From the NCBI RefSeq assembly GCF_000518805.1, contig NZ_JAEH01000012.1, positions 1 through 64,000 on the forward strand: a stretch of 64,000 nt of DNA, in the 5' to 3' direction. Numbering within the stretch: the stretch's first letter is position 1; every line of letters begins with the position of its first letter. Below the pieces are notes generated by a model. That model ran no database searches and had not been told where the DNA came from. It saw nothing but the letters and a program-made list of their open reading frames with translations. Made by a program: the position numbers and the translations under genes. This DNA comes from Shewanella waksmanii ATCC BAA-643 (GTDB lineage: Bacteria > Pseudomonadota > Gammaproteobacteria > Enterobacterales > Shewanellaceae). This document shows positions 49,532 to 58,175 of this stretch, piece by piece.

Positions 49532-50393
49532 GGCTTTTTATGGTTTCATAGCGTTTCGGTAACTGACGATAGCGCTGTGAAATCAGATATAACGGCTCTG
49601 TAACGGCGCGCTTTGTTTGGTGTACGTGTAACTTATCGTTTAATGGGAAATAAGCCACCGCGCTGTAGGGCAACACAGTAAAGCCGATACCGTGGGCAAT
49701 GGGCAGCAATATTTGGCTTAGTTGATTAATGTAGCTGGCTGGGCGGATCTGATTAATCTGTATTTGATCCCAACCTGGCTCGTCACATTGGGCAAGATAT
49801 AAAGATAAATAGTGCACAGCATCTGGGTGTTTAACCATCCCTAAGTCTAACAAGGTCTGCGCATTGATGGTTTGCGACTCGTAAGCCTTAGGTAAAACTA
49901 AGCACAAAGGTTCTTCGCCAATCACTTGGCTATTAAACAAATGACTATTAGGCAGGTGAGTCACCACGCCTAAGTCGATACGACCTTGTTGTACATCATG
50001 CAAAATCCTGTCATTGGGTGACACTTCAATATGAAACGACAGATCTGGGTACTGTTGTTGCAGCTCAATTAGCTTAGGGTAGGCACTCATGGCTAAAGAG
50101 CCTGAGCAGCTTAATGAACATAAGCCCGCATAGGCATCATCAAAACCTAAACTTTCTAACAGTTGCTTTTGATTATCTGCCACTTGCTGAGCATATTGGT
50201 AAACCAAGCGACCTTGTTCAGTCAGGTGAAACTGCTTATTGCTGCGCTTTATCAGATCGTAGCCGGTAGCTTGCTCTAGCTTTTTCACGTGTTGGCTAAC
50301 ACCAGGCTGTGTCATAAACAGCGCTTCGGCTGTTTTAGTGAAATGACCGATGTCGACTAAGGTTTTAAAGGTATGTAACCAGGCAGGATTCAT
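49497..50393 (-). CDS. LysR-family transcriptional regulator
   Basis: Predicted 298 residues. Winged helix-turn-helix with FKTLVDIGHFTKTAEALFMT and PGVSQHVKKLEQATGYDLIK, then a complete effector-binding domain (SCSGSLAMSAYPKLIELQQQ). No cofactor or target can be named from the sequence. It overlaps the end of yafJ, and a 141-bp gap separates it from another LysR gene on the same strand. Confidence 0.88.
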   Translation of the reverse strand: MNPAWLHTFKTLVDIGHFTKTAEALFMTQPGVSQHVKKLEQATGYDLIKRSNKQFHLTEQGRLVYQYAQQVADNQKQLLESLGFDDAYAGLCSLSCSGSLAMSAYPKLIELQQQYPDLSFHIEVSPNDRILHDVQQGRIDLGVVTHLPNSHLFNSQVIGEEPLCLVLPKAYESQTINAQTLLDLGMVKHPDAVHYLSLYLAQCDEPGWDQIQINQIRPASYINQLSQILLPIAHGIGFTVLPYSAVAYFPLNDKLHVHQTKRAVTEPLYLISQRYRQLPKRYETIKSLILEKLCQPQR

Positions 50394-50534
50394 TGGCAGT
50401 GGCTGAGTAGTTATCGATTACTGTTGATAATAACGAAAAATTATCTTTTTTGGTATTTGTAATAAATTACAAGCAAACATAGGTTTGTTGTCATTGTTGA
50501 CCCAAGCGTAATTAGCATTCCATCAAAGCGTTAG

Positions 50535-51434
50535 CTAAGCAAAGCGGCTGCTAGCAAAAGTAGTGGCTGTTTCTCTGGCAATGGCGATTATTCGACTGCG
50601 GGTTTTATCGATTTCTGCATGCAGCGGGTAAAACAAAACCATCTCTTGTCTTAGATTAACTATGGTCTCCTTGATGTGTATTTTTCGCAGTTTTCCGGCC
50701 TCGACAAATTCTTGGGCATTCGCCGTGCTTAACAAGGTCCAGCCTTTTTTCTGAATTTTATGTAGCAACATGTCGTTGTTTGAGACCAGATGTTTGCGAT
50801 TGCTAATATTGGCATAGCGCATCTCATTGAGTACCGAGTTTTCGGTGAGCAAAAAGTCCTCGGTAGTTAGCTCATTAAGATCAATTCCTTGTTGAGAGAT
50901 CCCTGAGTTTACTGACGTATAGGCCGCATATTGATAGGTGCCTAAGTTGACGATGCCAACTTTTGTGTTGGGGAAGATTTTTCCTATCGTCGGCATGATA
51001 GAAAATAGCGCATTACCGGATTCGATATCTTTTAAACTGGCTGCGCGGTCTCTTTGTAACCAGTTTATTGAGATGTCAGGAAACTCACGTTCGATCGCAT
51101 CATCGATATCTGATAATAGGCACAAAGGAATCAGATCATCGTGGTGCAACACAATAGACGTGATGGCAGTGGAGAAAGTGGACAAGGCAACATTATAAAA
51201 CTCTTTTGACTGGCGAGTTAAATTGTCGGCCCTGGGATAGAGATGTATGCCGCTTTTAGTTGGCAGCACGGCTTTGCCTTGAGTTTCAAATAGTTCAAAC
51301 CCCAAGGTATCTTCTAGCGCTTTTACTCTTTCACGAACCGTCGCTCTTGTTTTATGAGTTGCTCTAGCAGCTTTACTGTAGCTATTAAGCTCGTAAACCG
51401 CTTTAAAACAAGACAGTTGCTCCAAAGTGACCAT
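50535..51434 (-). CDS. LysR-family transcriptional regulator
   Basis: Predicted 299 residues. The DNA-binding part is typical in layout but unusual in detail (LSCFKAVYELNSYSKAARAT, KTRATVRERVKALEDTLGFE), with Arg-rich recognition-helix residues. The effector domain is more diverged (SIVLHHDDLIPLCLLSDIDD). It is divergent from a serine hydrolase gene, with 303 bp between the start codons. LysR genes often control such divergent neighbours, so the hydrolase is its likeliest target. Confidence 0.85.
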   Translation of the reverse strand: MVTLEQLSCFKAVYELNSYSKAARATHKTRATVRERVKALEDTLGFELFETQGKAVLPTKSGIHLYPRADNLTRQSKEFYNVALSTFSTAITSIVLHHDDLIPLCLLSDIDDAIEREFPDISINWLQRDRAASLKDIESGNALFSIMPTIGKIFPNTKVGIVNLGTYQYAAYTSVNSGISQQGIDLNELTTEDFLLTENSVLNEMRYANISNRKHLVSNNDMLLHKIQKKGWTLLSTANAQEFVEAGKLRKIHIKETIVNLRQEMVLFYPLHAEIDKTRSRIIAIARETATTFASSRFA

Positions 51435-51737
51435 CGATTGCCCTCAGTTTTATGTACGTGTAATCCATACATTATGTATTCGTGTGTATCTATTTTCAAA
51501 TCTATTATGGTGCCAAGTTGATAGCCCGGTCCCGTTTGTCATCAAGCGCCTTTGATGAACAAGACTGAGCAGCGACGCAGCAGTGACTCAGTGTAGATGG
51601 CAATCAACCGAGACAATCAACATCAAATGACCAGATTTACGCTTTTATATGGTTTTTACATTAAGGGAAACTCTCACCGTTAGTGGTGGGGTTTAGGTTT
51701 TCCGTAAACAGAATGCAAAGTCAGTAAGGATTCAAAT
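51435..51737. other. Divergent promoter region, LysR / serine hydrolase
   Basis: No gene. It must hold both promoters and probably a LysR site. A short inverted repeat around CTCACCGTTAGTGGTGGG (about 51673-51690) is the only structure I see. Confidence 0.4.
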
Positions 51738-53090
51738 ATGAAATTAACATCGCTCGCCATTATTATCTCACTATCAACATGCGCAGTACTTTCAGCATCG
51801 GCAAATGGCAATGACAATGCGAAAGCCATGTACTCAACCTCAACGGCTGCAAAAGATCAGGTGACACTTTCTAATTGGGCAGATGCAGAGTTCAATCACT
51901 GGTCATTTCAGAACATGGGGATCCACCCAACGCTAATGGTGCCTCGCGATGGTAACCTATCAGTGCTACCTGAAAATCTAGATCCCAAGATTGCCGCACT
52001 GAACTTTGAATATGCAGGTCAAAGTTTCTCGGTTAAACAAGCCATGATAAATGACCGAACTGATGGTTACGTGATTATTAAAGACGGTCAAATCGTTCAT
52101 GAAGAGTACTTTGGTACATTTGGGCCTAAAGATCACCACATGTGGGCTTCAAGCACTAAATCACTCGTTGGTCAGGCGGTGGGTTTGCTGGTAGATCAGG
52201 GCAAGATAGACCCCAGTAAATCCGTTGAAAGCTATATCGAAGAACTAAAGGGCTCACATTTTGGTCAGCAGACGGTGAGAACCGTGATCAACATGACAAG
52301 CGCATTAGACTACAGTGAAGATTACGCCAATATTGCGCCTGGTACGATGCACTTTGAATACTTTCGCCGCTTAGGGTTGGTCCCAGCCTATGATCTAATG
52401 AAGCTTGATCCCACTAAGGATGATACTCCAAGAGGCTTATTGGCATTTGCGCCCGAGTTTAAGCAAAACTCAGACCTCGCAGTCAATCACAAATATGAAT
52501 ATCATTCGCCCAATGTAGATGTGGCCGGCTGGTTAGTCGCGCGGGTGTCAGGGCAGCCATTACAACAATTTATTGCCGAAAACATCTGGTACAAACTGGG
52601 GGTTGAGCACGATGCCACCTTTATGACAGATATGACATATACACCTGTGGCCACAGGTGGTTTTGCATCTACCTTGAGAGACTTTGCTAGAGTGGGTATC
52701 GCGATGGCTAACCACGGTAGCTACAATGGTCAGCAAGTATTTTCAAAAGCTTGGATAGATGACACTTTTAAGCTAACGGAAGAAGAGCGAGCCCATATGC
52801 AGCGTAGCATTTACAAGGATAAAGATTCAGGTGTTTATGACGAATGGCTAGAGGGATACAAAAACTATTTGTGGGTGCACGATAGTGACAAAGGGATCGC
52901 GACATTCCGCGGTGTGTTTGGCCAACACCTTTATATTAACCAAGAGCAGAATCTGGTTATCGCCACGTTTTCATCTGCAGAATCAGCATCAAACGCTGCA
53001 CGGACAACCAATAAACCGCGCTTAGCGGCATTTGAGGCCATCGCTAACCATTACGAGCAACAACGCGCTCAAGCAAGCCAAAACAAGTAA
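51738..53090 (+). CDS. Serine beta-lactamase-fold hydrolase, exported
   Basis: Predicted 450 residues with a signal peptide ending SASA. The serine beta-lactamase/penicillin-binding fold is shown by SxxK (S138-S-T-K141 in WASSTKSLVGQA), the Tyr-x-Asn-type motif in YEYHSPNVDVAG, and a C-terminal block TGGFASTLRDFARVG. This arrangement resembles 6-aminohexanoate-dimer hydrolase and esterase EstB-like enzymes more than true beta-lactamases. It would hydrolyse an amide or ester in the periplasm; the substrate is unknown. It is divergent from a LysR gene. Confidence 0.85.
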   Translation: MKLTSLAIIISLSTCAVLSASANGNDNAKAMYSTSTAAKDQVTLSNWADAEFNHWSFQNMGIHPTLMVPRDGNLSVLPENLDPKIAALNFEYAGQSFSVKQAMINDRTDGYVIIKDGQIVHEEYFGTFGPKDHHMWASSTKSLVGQAVGLLVDQGKIDPSKSVESYIEELKGSHFGQQTVRTVINMTSALDYSEDYANIAPGTMHFEYFRRLGLVPAYDLMKLDPTKDDTPRGLLAFAPEFKQNSDLAVNHKYEYHSPNVDVAGWLVARVSGQPLQQFIAENIWYKLGVEHDATFMTDMTYTPVATGGFASTLRDFARVGIAMANHGSYNGQQVFSKAWIDDTFKLTEEERAHMQRSIYKDKDSGVYDEWLEGYKNYLWVHDSDKGIATFRGVFGQHLYINQEQNLVIATFSSAESASNAARTTNKPRLAAFEAIANHYEQQRAQASQNK

Positions 53091-53149
53091 CAAACCGCAG
53101 CTATTAATAAGTCAGAATTAGTCACAAGTCAGAATTAGCAATAATAACC

Positions 53150-53170
53150 TGCCTACTTTTACAGTAGGCA
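53150..53170. terminator. Hairpin between convergent genes
   Basis: TGCCTACT (53150-53157), a TTTAC loop and AGTAGGCA (53163-53170) lie between the serine hydrolase and VOC genes. There is no long T-run, so it is a weak terminator at best. An AAGTCAGAATTAG-type direct repeat precedes it. Confidence 0.55.
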
Positions 53171-53201
53171 AGTTGCTAGTATTATTGAGAGCAATTCTTA
53201 A

Positions 53202-53720
53202 CTAATAGGCACCTGCCGCGTAGTGCAGCTCATAACTATGGCTGTAAATTTCTAAAATATTGCCAAAGGGGTCTTCCATGTAAATCATGCGATAGGGCTT
53301 TTCACCAGGGTAATAATAACGCGGTTGCTTCATACGTTTTTTACCACCCGCAGCGACGATTTTTTCCGCTAAACCCTCAACATCTGGGTCTTGCACGCAA
53401 AAGTGAAAAATACCTGTTTTCCAATATTCGAAATTGTCTTCAGGGTTTTGCTGATTTTTAAATTCAAATATCTCTACACCAATGCGATCGCCTGTTGATA
53501 AGTGGGCGATGCGAAAACGCTCCCAACCCGCGCCAAACACATCAGTGCACATTTCACCAATCGCTGAGTCATCTTCAACGATCTCGGTGGGCTGCATTAT
53601 CAGGTACCAACCTAACACTTCAGTATAAAACTTTACCGCGGCTTCAAGATCGGGCACTGAAATGCCAATGTGACTAAACGAGCGCGGGTAGGTGTGATTA
53701 GTATTGGGTGGGGTGAGCAT
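53202..53720 (-). CDS. VOC-family (glyoxalase/dioxygenase fold) protein
   Basis: Predicted 172 residues. A single vicinal-oxygen-chelate domain pair: HIGISVPDLEAAVKFYTEVL carries the first metal His, GIFHFCVQDPDVEGLAEKI the second, and MIYMEDPFGNILEIYSHSYE the Glu. Metal-binding residues therefore look intact. Family members include glyoxalase I, extradiol dioxygenases and epimerases; the reaction of this one is not determined. It is a single-gene unit, preceded on its strand by a ribosome binding site (AAGGAG). Confidence 0.85.
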   Translation of the reverse strand: MLTPPNTNHTYPRSFSHIGISVPDLEAAVKFYTEVLGWYLIMQPTEIVEDDSAIGEMCTDVFGAGWERFRIAHLSTGDRIGVEIFEFKNQQNPEDNFEYWKTGIFHFCVQDPDVEGLAEKIVAAGGKKRMKQPRYYYPGEKPYRMIYMEDPFGNILEIYSHSYELHYAAGAY

Positions 53721-54287
53721 AGTTAAAACTCCTTGTCATTGCGGAACCCTAGCCTAGGAACCCTAACCTAGGAACCATTATCGAGAAACCGATAATTCCT
53801 TTTGCAGAATCATTGAGTATAGGTGGGTTTTTGCTTGTTGGTGCGGTAGTGCTCATTTGCATCTAATGCCGCTAAGGAAAGCCAAATGTTCGGTAAGCCT
53901 GATGGGGTTCTAGTTGCTATTGTTTTATTTTTGGCGAACTGGCACGGCTGTTTGTTTACACAGTGATAATGACTTGCTTGAATTTTATTTCATTTAGATG
54001 TCGTTATGTCTTTCCAAAACGCTCGGTTTCAGCGGTAAAACTATAGATTATTGATAATAATCAGTGTCTTGATGGTATGTCGTTTTTTCCATAACGAGAA
54101 AGACGGATAAGTAAATAAGTAAAGTGTCGTTATTATCCAGACTAAAGGGGGATTGCGGTAGCGATCTCACCCTGTTAAGTTGCTAATATTATTAAATTAA
54201 ACGAAGCGTGAATGACGATTCAGGTGATTTCCGGTTTGGATGTTCCGAGGAATTCGCGGTAACAAGCTTAATCAAAAGGAGTTGTAG
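53721..54287. other. Intergenic region
   Basis: No supported gene. A 14-bp repeat GGAACCCTAGCCTA occurs twice in tandem plus six bases at 53743-53776, just upstream of the VOC gene. The right part is AT-rich and leads to an AAGGAG ribosome binding site before the RcsF-like gene. Confidence 0.5.
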
Positions 54288-54660
54288 ATGTTTAAAAAGG
54301 TATTTTTACTAATTTCAATATTGCTTTTAGCGTCATGCACCATAAATACAAACTTGGATGGTTCGCTAAAGTCTAACGCTGGAACAGAAATTCGTAGCAG
54401 TAGTGCACCAAGCTTATGGTGCTAACGAGATTTTTAGGTACGAAACAAGTTATCTTGGGGAAGTTGAAACTGATTTTTGTCAAAATGAAAAACTTGGTAA
54501 GTTACCACCTAAAAGTAGTCTTCAACGTATTTTAAAAGATAAAGCACAAAAGCTTGGTGGTAACGGTATAGTTTACGGACGCTGTAAAACTGGGCAATAC
54601 TATAGAGGCTGCGATAAATATTTAAGCTGTGAAGGTTCGGTTTATTCAGTTAAGTTCTAA
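54288..54660 (+). pseudogene. RcsF-like lipoprotein gene with a frameshift
   Basis: The ATG at 54288 follows AAGGAG and encodes a lipoprotein signal (LLISILLLASC). This frame runs to TAA 54423-54425 after only 45 codons. In an overlapping frame from about 54400 a domain continues to TAA 54658-54660: YETSYLGEVETDFCQ, KDKAQKLGGNGIVYGRCKTG and RGCDKYLSCEGSVY. The four-cysteine layout and the G-E-V/A-x-x-x-C, N-x-I/V-V-x-x-C pattern match RcsF, the outer-membrane lipoprotein that senses envelope stress. One base added or lost in the overlap at about 54390-54410 would join the two parts. The identity is moderate; a frameshift or sequencing error is likely. Confidence 0.6.
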
Positions 54661-55107
54661 GCAGATAACAAGCAATTTAAGATAACAAATACTGTCTGGT
54701 TTTTGTCGCTGCGATCAAAATTCTAGCCAAACACCTTTTCCCCATTAATTGGGCGATAAATATTTATCTGAACAATCTAACAAATTTACAGAAATCAATA
54801 TTAGAATAAATCGTGGTTAAATTTACAGAGTTAGGTCAATGCATCAAAATGCTAGTCGTTTCTAAAAGTGAATATTCTGAAACAGGCAGCTTTCGGCATT
54901 TTGATCAGATTTAAAATCCAGTTTAGGGTTATCCAAATTTTAAGAGGCTATTACTCTCGAGGTTGGTTAGTATTCCAGAACTAGAGCATGGTTTAAGTGC
55001 TTGTCTAGAGGTTGTAAATGGTTTATCAGATATGCTTGAACTATATACTCTTGGCGGCGAAAACTGTCTGGAAACGAGAGTGAATTTGGTTTTATGTAAG
55101 CTAGTAT
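54661..55107. other. Region between the RcsF-like gene and the integrase remnant
   Basis: No complete gene. An open plus-strand frame without a start at about 54940-55140 reads LVSIPELEHGLSACLEVVNG and continues to TAA; it is not recognised. It may be a decayed gene. Nothing else is seen. Confidence 0.4.
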
Positions 55108-55395
55108 TTAACCAGTCACATCACCAGAAGGGATTTGGATAAATAATGGCTGGCTAACTTTCGCTAGTGAATTCAGTGCAACTTTCTGCGTAATCACTGC
55201 CACGTTTTGGCTATTAGCTTACCAATTCAGAAAATTTTTTACATCGACAGAACCAAGGTTTTCTGGATGTGCTTTTTTTAGGAAGAGTATGTATCGCCTG
55301 ACCCAGTATAAGTACGCTTTTTCAGTACGTAGGCTGTAACCACGTATGCGAATGTCTTGCTGTATCGATTCTAAAACTGGGCTTGTCTGTTTCAT
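55108..55395 (-). pseudogene. Integron integrase (IntI) N-terminal remnant
   Basis: The start ATG at 55393-55395 begins MKQTSPVLESIQQDIRI and runs through RGYSLRTEKAYLYWVRRYIL and KAHPENLGSVDVKNFLNW. This is the N-terminal DNA-binding domain of integron-type tyrosine recombinases. TAA at 55219-55221 then interrupts, but the same frame continues ANSQNVAVITQKVALNSLAK, which matches the rest of that domain (usual form VAxxTQxxALNAL). It ends about 30 codons later. The catalytic core with the Arg-His-Arg-Tyr residues is absent. The gene is therefore dead. It points away from the cassette array, as intI does. Confidence 0.85.
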
Positions 55396-55414
55396 ATTCA
55401 CAGCTGATAAAAGG

Positions 55415-55430
55415 CTGTATGTATACAAAA
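55415..55430. promoter_or_regulatory. Degenerate LexA-like box upstream of intI
   Basis: CTGTATGTATACAAAA keeps the CTGT-N8 half of the SOS box but has AAAA where ACAG is expected. It lies 20 bp before the integrase start, where active integron integrases carry a LexA site. Decay of the site would fit the dead gene. Confidence 0.35.
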
Positions 55431-55725
55431 TATTATCGTGTTTTCAAAAAATAGCGTCATGCATGGCAGAGCTATTCACGGTTTGCTATTGCACGGGGAA
55501 ATAAGTTGCGTAAATTCAGCAATATGAAAGTGTGCAACCTTGAATTACCGAGATAATAGGCAAGCAAAGTGTGCATGCGCGTTTTTTCAGATAGTATATT
55601 TAACAAAATGCTGATAAGTTCATTGTATACAGATAGTTAACTGTGCGCGTTTTCACTGGTCCAATGTGGTAAACGCGCATGCGCACTAATAAAATGTTAT
55701 GTTTCCTAAATGATTTGAGATTGAT
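55431..55725. other. attI region and leader of the first cassette
   Basis: This is the noncoding stretch between the integrase remnant and the first cassette gene. By position it holds the former attI, with the crossover-like GTTATGT at 55696-55702. It contains a strong hairpin, GCGCGTTT (55645-55652) with AAACGCGC (55671-55678), with an inner CAC/GTG pairing. GTGTGCATGCGCGTTT (55569-55584) is the near-perfect reverse complement of 55671-55686. The leader of cassette 1 follows. Confidence 0.55.
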
Positions 55726-56247
55726 ATGAAAAAGAGAATAGAGGTTGTTTTTAGTCAGGAAGATAATTCAATTGATCCTGATCAGCTATCCAAATTTTTA
55801 CTCTTATTCGGTTCCGTATACAGAGCATCCGCTGAAATCCTTAATGGAGTAAGTGAAAGAGAATTCGTTATTAATCCGAATTTATATATTAAAGAAATCA
55901 AAGACTTTTTGAGGGAGGGTGATCAATCAGATGTATGTCAAGTGTCTAAAAACATATCCAATTATGAAATAGTAGGCATTTCATACAATAGCCCCCTTTC
56001 TATTTTCACTAGGGGAACGATTGTTGCATTGGTAGCAGCAGTCATTATCAGTGGAGGAAAAGCTGAAGTCTGGGGGGCGAACTTTGAGCTGAATAGTTTA
56101 GGTAGTGGTATCGAGCAAATTATTTCCGCATTTAAGCAGCTTGAAGACGACCCGGCGGTAGCAGCTCCTCCGTCTGAAGCTGACATGGGGGTATCGATCG
56201 AATCCTCTGATAAAAAAGATGATAATAATGAACTGCCTGCGATCTAA
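55726..56247 (+). CDS. Cassette 1: predicted membrane protein, unknown function
   Basis: Predicted 173 residues. The N-terminal 100 residues are soluble and mixed alpha/beta (DPDQLSKFLLLFGSVYRASA). One hydrophobic segment follows (GTIVALVAAVIISGG), then a short region and an acidic tail of about 35 residues (DKKDDNNELPAI). I do not recognise the family. It lies directly behind the former attI, in the position nearest to the integron promoter, and is followed one base later by an attC site, so it is a gene cassette. Codon use looks more AT-rich than in the core genes. Confidence 0.7.
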   Translation: MKKRIEVVFSQEDNSIDPDQLSKFLLLFGSVYRASAEILNGVSEREFVINPNLYIKEIKDFLREGDQSDVCQVSKNISNYEIVGISYNSPLSIFTRGTIVALVAAVIISGGKAEVWGANFELNSLGSGIEQIISAFKQLEDDPAVAAPPSEADMGVSIESSDKKDDNNELPAI

Positions 56248-56248
56248 A

Positions 56249-56323
56249 ACATAACAAATCAATCAACTACGCGCCTTAGGCGCCGGACGCAGCAAAGCTG
56301 CACCGGTTATTGAAGCGTTATGC
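56249..56323 (+). repeat. attC site of cassette 1
   Basis: Seventy-five bases from ACATAAC (R'') to GTTATGC (R', 56317-56323), with an imperfect internal dyad including GCGCC/GGCGC and GCAGC/GCTGC. Core boxes and length match integron recombination sites. Confidence 0.85.
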
Positions 56324-56344
56324 GTATTAAAAAATGGAGTGTAA

Positions 56345-56875
56345 ATGTCAATAATTGATGAAATAGCTAAAGCTGTATTTGGGTTTCTTATTATCGGCTT
56401 TATAGGTTGGGCTCTATTCCAGCTTTTAATCCTCAATAAAAAGCTATCTGATCGTATTCATGAGCAAAATGACCAAATAGCTATTATTAAATTAGAAAAT
56501 GTTAATTTAAAAGCGTCTCAAACTGAAATTCAAAAGCAATTCACTGTTCTTACAAACCTGTCGGATGAGCAACGCAAAGAATTAGTTGCGTCAAAATTAA
56601 GTGAGCGTTTAGCCGTTACCGATACTGAATTGACTAAACTAAAAGATTTAATGCTTCAAACCCCAGAGAAAGCTGTGAAACTTGAAAGAGTACAATTGAA
56701 ACAAGAAGCAGAATTTAAGGTATTGAATGGGCAAATTGCATCTCTCAAAGATCAATACAACACATTACAAAACCTTTTATATATATTTGTTGGATTCATA
56801 ATTTCTGTTTTGTTGTATTTATGGCGCCAATCTCATGTGCAAAATATGCATAACAAGAGACTATGGCGTCAATAG
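56345..56875 (+). CDS. Cassette 2: two-helix membrane protein with central coiled coil
   Basis: Predicted 176 residues. Helix 1 (AVFGFLIIGFIGWALFQLLI) and helix 2 (LLYIFVGFIISVLLYLW) frame a coiled coil of about 110 residues. This hairpin-like plan is seen in membrane scaffold or defence-type cassettes, but I recognise no family. The start lies after GGAGTGTAA. The gene runs across the attC left core GCATAACAAG (56848-56857), and the last residues RLWRQ come from the IS110 element inserted there. Without the IS the frame would read HNKALKADS and stop, so the native C-terminus has been changed by about five residues. Confidence 0.7.
   Translation: MSIIDEIAKAVFGFLIIGFIGWALFQLLILNKKLSDRIHEQNDQIAIIKLENVNLKASQTEIQKQFTVLTNLSDEQRKELVASKLSERLAVTDTELTKLKDLMLQTPEKAVKLERVQLKQEAEFKVLNGQIASLKDQYNTLQNLLYIFVGFIISVLLYLWRQSHVQNMHNKRLWRQ
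56848..56857 (+). repeat. attC of cassette 2, left end
   Basis: GCATAACAAG is the left core of an attC whose remainder begins at 58058 (ACAAGGCGCTAAAGG). The IS110 element separates the two. Joining them gives a normal attC. Confidence 0.75.
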
Positions 56876-57832
<957 letters not shown>

Positions 57833-58057
57833 AATAAGCTAACTCTTGCTTGCAAATGCGGGTTCGAGACCCAGTAGACTATTCGAGTGTTTTGCTTGGA
57901 GTCCTTTGTCGCGTTCTTTCTTGTTATCGGTCTCTCAATAGAGGAGCCATCGCTCAATCGAACTACGACAAGGAAAGCTTTAGTTGCAGCTAAAGCCTGG
58001 GTCTCACATTACCCGAAACAGGGAAGTATTTGTAAATCAGGTGGGTTTATTATCCAT
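57833..58057 (-). ncRNA. Candidate bridge RNA region of the IS110-group element
   Basis: IS110-group elements encode a guide RNA in the left-end noncoding segment upstream of the transposase; this is where it should be. On the plus strand GAGACCCAG (57866-57874) pairs with CTGGGTCTC (57997-58005). Nested inside, GCTTTAG (57977-57983) pairs with CTAAAGC (57990-57996), and CCTTTGTCGCGTTC (about 57902-57915) pairs imperfectly with GAACTACGACAAGG. Two or more stem-loops inside one outer stem fit a bridge RNA with target- and donor-binding loops. Boundaries, strand of the RNA and loop assignments are inferred. Confidence 0.5.
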
Positions 58058-58153
58058 ACAAGGCGCTAAAGGCGGATTCGTAATTGCTGGCTCGGTTCCG
58101 CTTCGCTCCACATTTTAGCCAACAATTACTCGCCGCTTAGCGCGGCGTTATGT
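58058..58153 (+). repeat. attC of cassette 2, main part
   Basis: ACAAGGCGCTAAAGG to GTTATGT (58147-58153). The internal dyad is clear (GGCTCGG... and AGCCAACAATTAC matched to GTAATTGCTGGCT) and ends GCGGCGTTATGT. With 56848-56857 it makes a complete attC. Confidence 0.85.
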
Positions 58154-58175
58154 TCTAAAAGGAAGATTTGGGTTT

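Noticed and set aside
53743..53776. CRISPR-like short repeats
   Set aside because: Only two 14-bp tandem units and a fragment, with no spacers and no cas genes. No CRISPR array is seen anywhere in the window.
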